From the NCBI GenBank assembly GCA_963794165.1, contig CAWCCT010000005.1:372001-436000 (forward strand): a stretch of 64,000 nt of DNA, given 5' to 3'. Position numbers and translations under genes: made by a program. The notes below the pieces were generated by a model, which saw only the letters and a list, made by a program, of their open reading frames with translations, was not told the origin of the DNA and made no database searches. Each line of letters opens with the position of its first letter. Positions within the stretch are counted from its first letter, which is position 1. Below, piece after piece: positions 26,013-34,105 of the stretch. The stretch is from PALSA-350 sp963794165 (GTDB lineage: Bacteria; Acidobacteriota; Terriglobia; Terriglobales; Acidobacteriaceae).

Positions 26013-26213
26013 CTAACTATCCTTGCGATAAAGCAACTCGCGCATAGCTCGCCTACGGGCCTCGTTCACTTCAGGGTCCAGGCGTTCCTTGGCTGCAGGT
26101 TCAGCCGATTCAGGTTCGCTACAGGCAGGACAGCGGTTAGCGAAGCCGGGCTTATCCGGCTTCAGCTCAAATTCTTCTGAGCAGATGGCGCAGGTTTTCA
26201 CCGGGAAGGGCAT
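26013..26213 (-). CDS. Small zinc-ribbon protein of unknown function
   Basis: A 66-residue protein from ATG 26213. Two CxxC knuckles, CAIC and CPAC, separated by about 20 residues, form a probable zinc ribbon in the first half. The second half is charged and helical (EVNEARRRAMRELLYRKDS). A longer in-frame start at 26258 would extend it by 15 residues towards the tRNA promoter and is less likely. I do not recognise a named family; a nucleic-acid or protein interaction role is possible. Confidence 0.7.
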   Translation of the reverse strand: MPFPVKTCAICSEEFELKPDKPGFANRCPACSEPESAEPAAKERLDPEVNEARRRAMRELLYRKDS

Positions 26214-26263
26214 GACCACTCCATTGTAACGGATCCTCTGCAACTGTTGTAGAATCAACGCAG

Positions 26264-26340
26264 GGCGGCGTAGCTCAGATGGTTAGAGCGACGGACTCAT
26301 AACCCGTAGGTCGGTGGTTCGATCCCACTCGCCGCCACCA
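26264..26340 (+). tRNA. tRNA-Met (CAT), elongator type
   Basis: A complete 77-base cloverleaf including encoded CCA. The acceptor GGCGGCG pairs with CGCCGCC, the D arm is GCTCAGATGGTTAGAGC, the anticodon loop is CTCATAA (anticodon CAT), and the T arm is TCGGTGGTTCGATCCCACT with GGTTCGA. The first base pair is G-C, unlike the unpaired 1-72 of initiator tRNA. It could instead be the lysidine-modified tRNA-Ile2, which shares the CAT anticodon. A TAGAAT box lies eight bases upstream. Confidence 0.95.
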
Positions 26341-26393
26341 TCTAACATTCTTAGCCGTCTAACCCAGTAGTATTATTTGTTTTAACCATCCTT

Positions 26394-27605
26394 ATGGTCC
26401 AAAGTGGTGCTATGTCCCGAACCTTTAAGCGTTCCGTCTTTGGTGTCTCCATCCTCTTGGTAGCTTTGGTTTTTCTCGGTGGCCTGGGCCCGAGCCGGGT
26501 GCGTGCGGATTCGCAGCCCGATGGTGCCTACCCTGAGATGGAGGTCTACAGCGAGGTCCTGAAAAAGGTTCAGACCGACTACGTATCAGATCCCAACATG
26601 TCCAAAGTAACCGTCGGTGCCTTGCACGGCCTGCTCGAGTCGCTGGATCCTGACTCCAGCTACCTGACGCCCGAGGAATACGCCGCTTACAAGCAACACG
26701 GCCATGATGGCGCGGCGCAGGTTGGCTTGAATATCTCCAAGCGCTTCGGATACGCGACTGTGGTCTCGGTCGAGCCCGGAAGCCCGGCAGAAAAAGAACA
26801 GATTGAAGACGGAGACATCCTGGAGGCTATTGAAGGCCATTCCACCCGCGAGATGTCCCTGGTGATGATTCGTTTGTTACTCGAAGGCAAGCCGGGAACC
26901 GACGTGACCTTCTCCCTGGTCCGTCCTCGCAAGGCAGAACCGGACAAGATCACCCTGACCCGCGCCCTCTCGCCCGCCCCTCCCATGGGGGAAGCGCAGT
27001 ACGAGAGCAGCAGCATTCTGTATCTGAAGCCAGTGGTGCTTAACAAAGAGCGGGTGAATGAAATTGCCAGCCGGCTCAAGGCCATGGGGAAAAACGGCAA
27101 CAAGAAGGTTTTGCTGGATCTGCGCGACGTTGCCGAAGGGGATGAAGAACAGGGCGTGCGCCTGGCTAATCTCTTCCTCGATTCGGGGACCATTGCCACC
27201 CTCTCCGGACAGAAGTACACGTACGAGGCTTTTAACGCCGATACTTCCAAGTTCATCACCGGCGCTCCGTTAGTGGTCCTGGTAAACCATGGCACTGCCG
27301 GGCCGGGCGAAATTGTCGCTGCGGCGGTTCTCGATAACAAACGGGGCGACGTGGTTGGAGACCGGACCTTCGGGGAAGGTTCCGTGCAAAAAACCATGGA
27401 GCTTCCGGATGGCGCTGCTCTGATTCTCTCCGTCGCCAAGTATGCTTCGCCCTTGGGCAAAAAGATCCAGGACGACGCGGTGACGCCGAATATTGTGGTC
27501 GTCGCCAACCAGGACACGGACGACCAGACCGGTGCCCAGAAGACCCCCAAGCCGGATGATCAACTCACGAAGGCGCTCGATGTCCTGAAGCAAAAAAGCG
27601 CCTGA
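26394..27605 (+). CDS. S41-family (CtpA-like) PDZ protein lacking catalytic Ser and Lys: probable pseudoprotease
   Basis: A 403-residue exported protein with a signal peptide (to about 38), an N-terminal helical domain, a PDZ domain (about 105-190) and an S41 core. In CtpB-type enzymes Ser, Lys and Gln are spaced 25 and 29 residues apart. Here the Ser position is Gly303 (VNHGTAGPGEIVAAA) and the Lys position is Glu328 (RTFGEGSVQ), while Gln332 remains. The protein therefore probably cannot cleave peptides and may bind or regulate partners. The start is ATG 26394 or 26412; the latter fits a shorter signal peptide. PBP1A begins 17 bases downstream, suggesting a cell-wall role. Confidence 0.9.
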   Translation: MVQSGAMSRTFKRSVFGVSILLVALVFLGGLGPSRVRADSQPDGAYPEMEVYSEVLKKVQTDYVSDPNMSKVTVGALHGLLESLDPDSSYLTPEEYAAYKQHGHDGAAQVGLNISKRFGYATVVSVEPGSPAEKEQIEDGDILEAIEGHSTREMSLVMIRLLLEGKPGTDVTFSLVRPRKAEPDKITLTRALSPAPPMGEAQYESSSILYLKPVVLNKERVNEIASRLKAMGKNGNKKVLLDLRDVAEGDEEQGVRLANLFLDSGTIATLSGQKYTYEAFNADTSKFITGAPLVVLVNHGTAGPGEIVAAAVLDNKRGDVVGDRTFGEGSVQKTMELPDGAALILSVAKYASPLGKKIQDDAVTPNIVVVANQDTDDQTGAQKTPKPDDQLTKALDVLKQKSA

Positions 27606-27621
27606 TTAGGCGGATCCCTCA

Positions 27622-29877
27622 TTGATTGGGCAAGCTCCATCTTCGGGCACCGCTCGCTTTCGTCCGCCCGCTCATTCCGCATTGGCGCCCCTGAAGCTGG
27701 CGGGCAGCATCACGTTTCTAGCCCTGCTCGCCCTTGCCATCATTGCCGGATCTCTAACCGGGCTGATGCTGGTCTACTCCGTAGACCTGCCCCAGATTGC
27801 TGACCTGGAACGCTACCGTCCCATCACCTCCACCGACCTGCTCGATGTGCACGGCCGCGTCTTCGGCTCCTTCGCCCTGGAGCGGCGCATCGTTGTTCCC
27901 TATGAAGCCATTCCTCCCATACTGCGCCAGGCGGTGATTTCCATCGAGGATAAGAATTTCGAAAGCCATTGGGGAGTCAACCTGTTTCGCGTGATAGGCG
28001 CCGCCTATCATGATCTGACTTCGACCGGACGTACCCAGGGGGCTTCTACCCTGACCATGCAGCTGGCGCGTAACCTTTTTCTCTCCAGCCAGCAAACCTT
28101 CGGACGCAAGCTGCAGGAAGTTTTTCTTTCCATCCAGATTGAGCGCGCGTTTACCAAGGAGCAGATCTTTACCCTGTACGCCAACCAGATCTATCTGGGG
28201 CAGGGTGTTTACGGTTTTGAAGCTGGATCGGAATACTACTTCAGCAAGCATGCGCGCGATTTAACGCTGCCCGAAGCCGCCTTGCTGGCCGCTCTCCCCA
28301 AGGGGCCGGTAGCTTATTCTCCCCTCGTGAATCCCGATCGCGCTTTCCGACGGCGGAACATGGTCATCAACTCCATGCTGGAAGATGGAGTGATCACCAA
28401 CGCACAAGCCAGCGCCGCCAAGGCCGCGCCGATCGGTTTGCATATCGAGCCTCCGTCCAATAACGTGGCACCCTGGTTCGTGGAAGATGTGCGCCGCGAA
28501 CTGGAGCGTCAGTTTGGCAGCGAGCAGGTACATGAGGAGGGCCTGCGGGTCTACACCACCCTGGATCTGGATCTGCAGAAGGCAGCCAATCGCGCCGTGC
28601 TCGACGGGTTGGCCAAGCTGGAGCGCCGTCACGGCTGGAAGGGCAACCTGCTCAACGTCGTGGCCGCCGGGGGGTCGCTCGATGACTTTCGTCATCCTGA
28701 TTGGCGCCAGCCGATCGCGGCAGGTTCCTACGTTCACGCCCTGGTGACCAATGTGCTGCCTTACCAGGTAACGGCGCGCATAGGGCAACAGCAGTTGATC
28801 CTGGGCCCGGATGATTTTGCCTGGACCAAGCAGCGGGATGCGGAGAACTTTCTCCATCCCGGCGACATCATTTACGTCCACATTGTGGCCTCTGCCGATT
28901 CCAACCTGTTGTTACATGGTGTGCTGGAGCAGGATTCCGGTGTGCAGGGATCGCTGATGACGGTGGATAACACCTCCGGCGAGGTGTTGGCCCTGGTCGG
29001 CGGACGGGACTTCAACCTGTCGCAATTCAACCGCGCTATGCAGGCCGAGCGGCAGATGGGATCTTCCTTCAAGCCCTACGTCTACGCCGCTGCGATCGAC
29101 GCAGGGGCGCGTCCTGACGAGTTGATTGTCGACGCGCCGGTTACGTTTTCCACTGGAGTTGGCCCCTACTCCCCGCACAATTACGACGATACTTTTGAGG
29201 GTGCGGTCACGCTGGCCCACGCCTTTGCCGATTCGCGTAATATCCCGGCGGTCAAGCTTGCGGAGCGTGTCGGTATACGCAAGGTGATCGAGACGGCACA
29301 CCAATTTGGCCTGAGCAGCACTATGCCGCCCTTTTTGCCGGTTGCCTTGGGTTCGGTGGACGCTACTCTTCAGGAGCAGGTTGCGGCTTACAGCAGCTTT
29401 CCCAACGACGGGGTTCGCGTGGGGCCGCATCTGATCCGCAAGGTCACCAATGCCGACGGGCTTACGCTCTCGGAGAGCCCGGCGACCGTAGCCGAGTCCA
29501 CCAGCCAGCGGACGGCGCGCATCATGATGACCTTATTCAAGGGGGTTGTGGCTTACGGCGGCACAGCCTCGGATGCTGCGGTGCTTCATCATCCGTTGGG
29601 GGGCAAAACCGGCACAACTACCGACTTCAACGACGCCTGGTTCATCGGCTTCTCTCCTTCCATCACCTGCGGTGTATGGGTTGGTTACGATAGCCGTCAA
29701 TCGCTAGGCGAAAAAGAAAGCGGCGGACACGCTGCCCTGCCGCTATGGATTGATTTTATGAAGGTAGCCATAGCCGACCATCCCGACGAGCATTTTCCCG
29801 GAGATATACGCCCCTTACCCCCAACCAATGTAGCCAGCACCCACCCCGCAGTGCGACCCACCCCCACCCCGAATTAA
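27622..29877 (+). CDS. Class A penicillin-binding protein 1A (transglycosylase/transpeptidase)
   Basis: A bifunctional peptidoglycan synthase of 751 residues, anchored by one N-terminal membrane span (about 26-53). The GT51 domain has the catalytic Glu109 in ISIEDKNFESHWG, then GASTLTMQLARNLFLS and IFTLYANQIYLGQGVYG. The transpeptidase domain has nucleophile Ser481 in GSSFKP, the SxN motif as DSRNIP, and KTGTT. Translation starts at TTG 27622. The C-terminal tail is Pro/Thr-rich. It is next to the S41 pseudoprotease and is followed by a strong inverted repeat. Confidence 0.96.
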   Translation: MIGQAPSSGTARFRPPAHSALAPLKLAGSITFLALLALAIIAGSLTGLMLVYSVDLPQIADLERYRPITSTDLLDVHGRVFGSFALERRIVVPYEAIPPILRQAVISIEDKNFESHWGVNLFRVIGAAYHDLTSTGRTQGASTLTMQLARNLFLSSQQTFGRKLQEVFLSIQIERAFTKEQIFTLYANQIYLGQGVYGFEAGSEYYFSKHARDLTLPEAALLAALPKGPVAYSPLVNPDRAFRRRNMVINSMLEDGVITNAQASAAKAAPIGLHIEPPSNNVAPWFVEDVRRELERQFGSEQVHEEGLRVYTTLDLDLQKAANRAVLDGLAKLERRHGWKGNLLNVVAAGGSLDDFRHPDWRQPIAAGSYVHALVTNVLPYQVTARIGQQQLILGPDDFAWTKQRDAENFLHPGDIIYVHIVASADSNLLLHGVLEQDSGVQGSLMTVDNTSGEVLALVGGRDFNLSQFNRAMQAERQMGSSFKPYVYAAAIDAGARPDELIVDAPVTFSTGVGPYSPHNYDDTFEGAVTLAHAFADSRNIPAVKLAERVGIRKVIETAHQFGLSSTMPPFLPVALGSVDATLQEQVAAYSSFPNDGVRVGPHLIRKVTNADGLTLSESPATVAESTSQRTARIMMTLFKGVVAYGGTASDAAVLHHPLGGKTGTTTDFNDAWFIGFSPSITCGVWVGYDSRQSLGEKESGGHAALPLWIDFMKVAIADHPDEHFPGDIRPLPPTNVASTHPAVRPTPTPN

Positions 29878-30014
29878 GAAACCGCAGGTCCCTCCACTCC
29901 GCTACGCTCCGGTCGGGATGACAACTCAGTTTGGTAACAGGACATGTACCGCGCACCCAAACTGAATTGTCATCCCGACCGGAGCGTAGCGGAGTGGAGG
30001 GACCTGCGGTTTCT
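29877..30014. terminator. Long perfect-type inverted repeat (two RF copies head to head), likely bidirectional terminator
   Basis: AGAAACCGCAGGTCCCTCCA at the left pairs with its inverted copy ending TGGAGGGACCTGCGGTTTCT at the right. The arms extend through CTCCGGTCGGGATGACAA, almost 60 bases each, around a spacer near 29935-29955. The left arm starts at the last base of the PBP1A stop codon. It separates PBP1A from the convergent ribF gene, so it could end transcription from both sides, though it lacks a T-run. The arm sequence is repeat RF. Confidence 0.75.
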
Positions 30015-30034
30015 CCCGGGTTCTCACGCCTTAT

Positions 30035-30985
30035 TTACCCGCTTCCCAGCAGCCTCATCAGATGCAGATAACGTTTCGCCTGTTCAACATCGCGCATGAT
30101 CTGCTCTTTCAACGCCTCCGGAGAGGGCCAGCGCCGTTCCTCGCGAAGCCGGCGATAAAAAACAAGCCTGAGAGGCGTCTCCTCCTCCAGCGCAATCGGA
30201 TGAAAATTCAACAAATGCGATTCCACCGCAAACGAGTCCGCGCCGAAAGTTGGCCGGTTGCCGACGTTGGTCACCGCGTCGAACCACTCCCCAGCCACCC
30301 TCATCTGCGAGACGTATACCCCGTTTGGCGGCAGCAACTCGCGGTAGGGAGCCAGGTTGATGGTGGGAACGGTGAGTGTGGATCCGATTCCGCGTCCGTG
30401 AGCCAGCGTGGAATCGACAAAAAAGCCGTGTCCCAGCAGTGCGCGCGCGGTGCGAATGTCTCCGCGCGACAGAAGCTCTCTGATCTTGCTGCTCGAGCAG
30501 GTCAAACCTCGCACCTGGCATGCGCCGTGGATCACCACGTCAAAACCCAGCGTCCGCCCCAGTTGCTCTAGTTCGGGGGTACCCCCTTCGGCGCGGTAAC
30601 CGAACCGGAAATTGGTGCCTTCATGCACCTCAACCGCACCCAGTGCATCGTGAACAATGGTAGTGACGAATTCCGCAGCCCGCATGCGTGAGAGCTCCGC
30701 GGTGAAAGGGAGCACCAGCACAGCGTCGACGCCGGTCTCGCTCAGCAACTCGAGTTTCGTCTCCAGCGGAGTAATCAGCCTGGGGCAGGTGTCCGGACGT
30801 AAGAAGCGCAGGGGGTGGGGATCGAATGTAACCGCCACGGAGCGTAAAGACCGCGCGCGAGCGCTTTGCCTGACCCGCTCAAGAATGAACTGATGGCCAA
30901 GATGGACCCCATCGAAGTTCCCAATGCTCACCACCGTGGGGCCCCATCCCGGGGATATCTCGCCGGCGCCGCGAAAGACTTGCAT
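30035..30985 (-). CDS. ribF: Bifunctional riboflavin kinase/FAD synthetase
   Basis: Makes FMN from riboflavin and then FAD. The 316-residue protein has the N-terminal adenylyltransferase signature IGNFDGVHLGHQ (21-32) and VTFDPHPLRFL, the SSSKIRELL nucleotidyl-transferase loop, and a C-terminal riboflavin-kinase domain with GHGRGIGSTLTVPTINL and GVYVSQM. The ATG at 30985 is two bases from the preceding MBL gene stop; frames extending to 31216 are shadows. The ThyX-like protein in the window is a potential FAD consumer, but that link is not special. Confidence 0.96.
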   Translation of the reverse strand: MQVFRGAGEISPGWGPTVVSIGNFDGVHLGHQFILERVRQSARARSLRSVAVTFDPHPLRFLRPDTCPRLITPLETKLELLSETGVDAVLVLPFTAELSRMRAAEFVTTIVHDALGAVEVHEGTNFRFGYRAEGGTPELEQLGRTLGFDVVIHGACQVRGLTCSSSKIRELLSRGDIRTARALLGHGFFVDSTLAHGRGIGSTLTVPTINLAPYRELLPPNGVYVSQMRVAGEWFDAVTNVGNRPTFGADSFAVESHLLNFHPIALEEETPLRLVFYRRLREERRWPSPEALKEQIMRDVEQAKRYLHLMRLLGSG

Positions 30986-30986
30986 G

Positions 30987-31760
30987 TCAGATCTCGAAGG
31001 GAATACGCAATCCGTCGTAGGCCAGCTGGATATGCGGAGGAAGTTCGTGATTGGTTTCGGCGTGGGACAAATCGTGCGACATGTGGGTAAAGAACGCCTG
31101 CCGTGGCTGCATGCGATGTACAAATTCGAGGGCCTGTTCCAGGGTAGCGTGGCTGGGGTGCGGCGTCTTGCGTAAAGCGTCCAGGATGACCACGTCGAGG
31201 TCTTTGAGCAGCGCAAGGCTGCTTTCCGGGATGTCGCTCATGTCGGTCAGGTAAGCAGCATTCCCGAACCGGAAACCCGCGACCTCAATCTTGCCGTGCG
31301 TAAGGGGGACGCGATGGAAAACCGCGCCCTCGACCTCGACCGACGGGCCTAGCCGGTTCATTTCCACCCGTGCGCGAGTCGGGTAGAAGGCATCGGGATC
31401 GAAGGTGTAGTCAAAAATCCGTTCGATCACATTGGCTGCGTCATCATCGGCATACAACGGGATCTTGCCCTTGTGTTTAAAGCTAAGCGGCCTTAAATCG
31501 TCCAGGCCAAGGATGTGGTCGGCATGAGAGTGGGTATAGAGCACGGCGTCCACATGATTGATCCCCTCACGCAGGGCCTGCATACGAAAGTCAGGCCCGG
31601 TATCGATCACCACCCGGTGTCCATCCCAGGCGACAGCGATCGACGGGCGCGTGCGGCGATCCCGCGGATCAGCGGAGGTGCACACGCGGCAGGTACAGCC
31701 AAGGGTCGGCACACCCATAGAAGTGCCGCTGCCAAGAATAGTGATCTCCGCTGGACGAAT
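30987..31760 (-). CDS. MBL-fold metallohydrolase, PhnP-like, with apparent ATT start
   Basis: A metallo-beta-lactamase-fold phosphodiesterase-like protein. The conserved N-terminal strand TILGSGTSMGVPTLGCTCRV is followed by YTHSHADHILGLDDLRPL (HxHxDH), the YLTDMSDIPE strand and FFTHMSHDL; a CxCxxC zinc site is at the start, as in PhnP. The first ATG (31718) would delete half of the GSGTSMGVP motif. No ATG, GTG or TTG exists upstream before the TAA at 31766-31764. An ATT codon at 31760, seven bases after AAGGAGAG, restores the full domain (257 residues). It precedes ribF by one base in an operon. Confidence 0.88.
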   Translation of the reverse strand: MRPAEITILGSGTSMGVPTLGCTCRVCTSADPRDRRTRPSIAVAWDGHRVVIDTGPDFRMQALREGINHVDAVLYTHSHADHILGLDDLRPLSFKHKGKIPLYADDDAANVIERIFDYTFDPDAFYPTRARVEMNRLGPSVEVEGAVFHRVPLTHGKIEVAGFRFGNAAYLTDMSDIPESSLALLKDLDVVILDALRKTPHPSHATLEQALEFVHRMQPRQAFFTHMSHDLSHAETNHELPPHIQLAYDGLRIPFEI

Positions 31761-31850
31761 AAATTAACTCTCCTTGAAGCAAGCCCCGGACCGAAGGGGT
31801 GCGGGCTTTAAGGCCGTTGTGTAGCCCCGGACTCCAGAGCCTGCGGAAAA

Positions 31851-32090
31851 CCTGCCCGGTTAAAGGGTGCCAGCCCCGGACTACCTCGCCGCAGCGAGCA
31901 TCAGTCCGGGGAGCGGGTTTTCAAACCCGCCTGCTCGGTTAAAGGGTGCCAGCCCCGGACTACCTCGCCGCAGCGAGCATCAGTCCGGGGGAGCGGGTTT
32001 TCAAACCCGCCTGCCCGGTTAAAGGGTGCCAGCCCCGGACTACCTCGCCGCAGCGAGCATCAGTCCGGGGGAGCGGGTTTTCAAACCCGC
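31851..32090. repeat. Three tandem 79-80-bp hairpin units
   Basis: Units begin at 31851, 31930 and 32010 with CCTGCCCGGTTAAAGGGTGC (CTGCTCGG in the second). Each contains a stem CCCCGGACT/AGTCCGGGG enclosing the module ACCTCGCCGCAGCGAGCAT, then a second hairpin GCGGGTTTTCAAACCCGC. Units differ by one or two bases (an extra G in units two and three). It is not a CRISPR: there are no unique spacers and the unit is one repeat. Confidence 0.93.
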
Positions 32091-32140
32091 GGAAACGTTC
32101 CGCATCAAAATTTCCGGGCTTTAGCCCTGGCGGCTGTCTT

Positions 32141-32280
32141 TTGAAGGGTACGGCCTACCTCGCCGCAGCGAGCATTAGGCCGTAAATACCCACCCTGAAT
32201 GAAATCCGGCTTCAGCCGCTGAGGGGACGATTTGCACGTGATAACGCTGCCCTCAGGGGCTAAAGCCCGTATCCTTCAAA
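32141..32280. repeat. Repeat family RC, copy 1, with inserted hairpin module
   Basis: The outer ends TTGAAGGGTACGG and CGTATCCTTCAA pair. Inside are CGGCTTCAGCCG and CTCAGGGGCTAAAGCCC. The left hairpin, TACGGCCT...AGGCCGTA, has a two-base TT loop in the other RC copies (62952, 47591). Here the loop is replaced by ACCTCGCCGCAGCGAGCAT (32157-32175), the same module as in the neighbouring tandem units. Confidence 0.85.
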
Positions 32281-32301
32281 ATAACGTTTCACATTCCAAC
32301 C

Positions 32302-32883
32302 CTAGTGAGGTTTCTTCTGCTGCGGCGGTCGTTGGGCAGAGCTGGCAATGGCATTCGTGATCTCGAGAAACGACATGCGGAGATCGAAGAGTGCATTCTG
32401 CAACAGCCGCCTCTCCTGCTCGTTAAGATTGCCCCTGGTTTTTTCCTCCAGCACGCTAAGCATGTCGATGCTTTGCCTGGCCCCAAGGATGTCGATCCGA
32501 GGCTGCTCGTTGGGACCAGTGCCCGCACCCATCTGCACCGCCGCTGTCATGTAGAGAGACTGCACCAGTCGGTCGAAGTTCATCACCGCCGGGGTTGGTT
32601 GGCCAGGATTCGCCTTCAGCAACATATCGTCCAGCCGGCGGGCAGAAGCGTCATATTCCTTGCTCTGCTGCGCCGATTCTGCGGCGGTCGGCTCCGGGAT
32701 GGTTTCGCCATCGTCGAACGCCTCCGCTGGTTCCGGTTCCGTTTGCAAGGCCTGGGTTTTACGCTCCACAACTGGGGGCGGAGGGCTGCTTTCGCTTGCC
32801 TTGCCTTCGCCTTCGCGCAATTCGCCTTCAGAGGTGAACTTGCGGCGGTCGGTTACGGTAAATTGCGGTTCTTTTTCACGCAT
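32302..32883 (-). CDS. DUF1844 domain protein
   Basis: A 193-residue cytoplasmic protein. The first 90 residues are charged and Pro/Glu-rich, without predicted fold. The C-terminal DUF1844 domain is clear: NFDRLVQSLYMTAAVQMG, IDILGARQSIDMLSVLEEKT, and NLNEQERRLLQNALFDLRMS. The domain is common in Acidobacteria and deltaproteobacteria and its function is unknown to me. ATG 32883 has GGAAAAAATC just upstream. It follows ygfZ by about 40 bases on the same strand and may be co-transcribed. Confidence 0.88.
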   Translation of the reverse strand: MREKEPQFTVTDRRKFTSEGELREGEGKASESSPPPPVVERKTQALQTEPEPAEAFDDGETIPEPTAAESAQQSKEYDASARRLDDMLLKANPGQPTPAVMNFDRLVQSLYMTAAVQMGAGTGPNEQPRIDILGARQSIDMLSVLEEKTRGNLNEQERRLLQNALFDLRMSFLEITNAIASSAQRPPQQKKPH

Positions 32884-32923
32884 GATTTTTTCCCATCGTC
32901 GTTGGTAACAGTGACTGATTCGG

Positions 32924-34036
32924 TTAGCCGCCTACTTGAGCAGGCGCAGGCGTGGCTAGCGGGGTTGCCACCCCTCCGTCGTAGGCGATCTCCGCCTTGC
33001 GCTCCACTACTTCCACCCGGATAAACCCGAGCCCCAGTAGCTGCGGCAGGCCGGCGTTTGGCAGCAAGGCAGTACTCGTGATCCGCCCCACCGGCTGATC
33101 ATCGCTGCGCAAGTCGGTGGGCAACGTCTCTGGCCGGGCGCCGTGCAACGCAAATTGGCGAAACTGCCGGTTGACTTTCCCCCGGGAGCGGATGCGCTCC
33201 ACGATTTCTTGACCCAGATAGCAACCCTTGTTGAAGTTGAGCGCGCGCGTTTGGGCGCTTTCCTGCGGCAGGTCGCGATCATTCAGGTCGACGCCGTACA
33301 ACGGAATGGCCTCCATCACCCGCAGTGCTTCTGTTGCTTCTAGCCCACAAGCGTTGGCCCCCGCTGCCTGCAGCGTCTCCCAAACGGCCAGCACATGCTC
33401 GGGGGCGAACCACAACTCATAGCGGGGCACGGAAACCTGATACGCCTCGATCAGGAAGCACTCCACTTCGCCGATCCTGGTCCTGCTCATGCGCGCGTTT
33501 TCGAGCTTCGATGAAGAGGGGGCAAAGCCAAGCGTGGCCAGCACCTGGGGCGCGCGTGGCCCGGCCAGCGACAAAGCTGTCCAGTCGCGGCTAACGTCTG
33601 CCAGCTCCACATCGTCCATTATCACGAAGTGGTCGAGGTGGTGCATCAGGGTGGGCACCTGGTCGATGCCCGTATCCAGTAACAGATCCTGGGCACGGCG
33701 ATATACGTAGCAGTCGCCTTGAATACGCCCCTGCACGCTGAGCAGCAGGCTGTAATTCCCCTGTCCTTCAGGCAGCGATTGCACCGTATTGGACACCATG
33801 CCATTGAGCCAGCGCAGGCGGTCGCCGCCGGTAACCAGAATTTTTCCTCGCCAGCCCAGGTCGCTGACCCCGGCGGAGTGCAGAAGGGAATCGAGTTCGC
33901 TGGCAAAACCATCGAAGATACTTGGCGTCAGCGCCCCGCAGTGCAGCCTCGCCGAGGTCGTTGGCCCCAGCGCGGTGGTCAACACGGTAGTGGCGGCCTG
34001 GTGCGAAAGATCCGGGTCGTTCGTAGCAGAAAGCAC
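32924..34036 (-). CDS. ygfZ: Folate-binding YgfZ/GcvT-like Fe-S cluster maintenance protein
   Basis: A 370-residue protein of the GcvT-like fold that binds tetrahydrofolate and supports maintenance of certain iron-sulfur enzymes. The family-specific motif with its redox-active cysteine, NKGCYLGQEIVERIRSRG, is at 269-286 (K270, C272, E277). The N-terminal domain has ILVTGGDRLRWLNGMVSNTV, as in aminomethyltransferase relatives, and the C-terminal beta domain is present. Translation starts at GTG 34036. It precedes the DUF1844 gene in a probable operon and is divergent from the HExxH protein gene, about 70 bases away. Confidence 0.93.
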   Translation of the reverse strand: MLSATNDPDLSHQAATTVLTTALGPTTSARLHCGALTPSIFDGFASELDSLLHSAGVSDLGWRGKILVTGGDRLRWLNGMVSNTVQSLPEGQGNYSLLLSVQGRIQGDCYVYRRAQDLLLDTGIDQVPTLMHHLDHFVIMDDVELADVSRDWTALSLAGPRAPQVLATLGFAPSSSKLENARMSRTRIGEVECFLIEAYQVSVPRYELWFAPEHVLAVWETLQAAGANACGLEATEALRVMEAIPLYGVDLNDRDLPQESAQTRALNFNKGCYLGQEIVERIRSRGKVNRQFRQFALHGARPETLPTDLRSDDQPVGRITSTALLPNAGLPQLLGLGFIRVEVVERKAEIAYDGGVATPLATPAPAQVGG

Positions 34037-34105
34037 AATAAAATTATAGCCTTGCAGCAGAGCAAGTGCGGTGGGTCCCAGGGCAGAGCCCGGAATAGGC
34101 GGAGA

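Larger units (their letters stand above)
31761..32301. other. Intergenic region packed with hairpin repeats
   Basis: A 541-base gap between the MBL/ribF operon and the DUF1844 gene. It holds degenerate GCCCCGGAC hairpins (31777-31850), three tandem 79-80-bp units (31851-32090) and repeat RC copy 1 (32141-32280). No credible coding frame is present. The strong ribosome-binding site of the MBL gene is at 31768-31775. Confidence 0.6.

Noticed and set aside
31851..32090. Possible CRISPR array
   Set aside because: The three units are entire 79-80-bp repeats with no unique spacers and no cas genes nearby.
33719..34105. Longer start for the HExxH protein
   Set aside because: The extra 129 residues overlap the opposite ygfZ gene; the signal peptide begins at ATG 34106.
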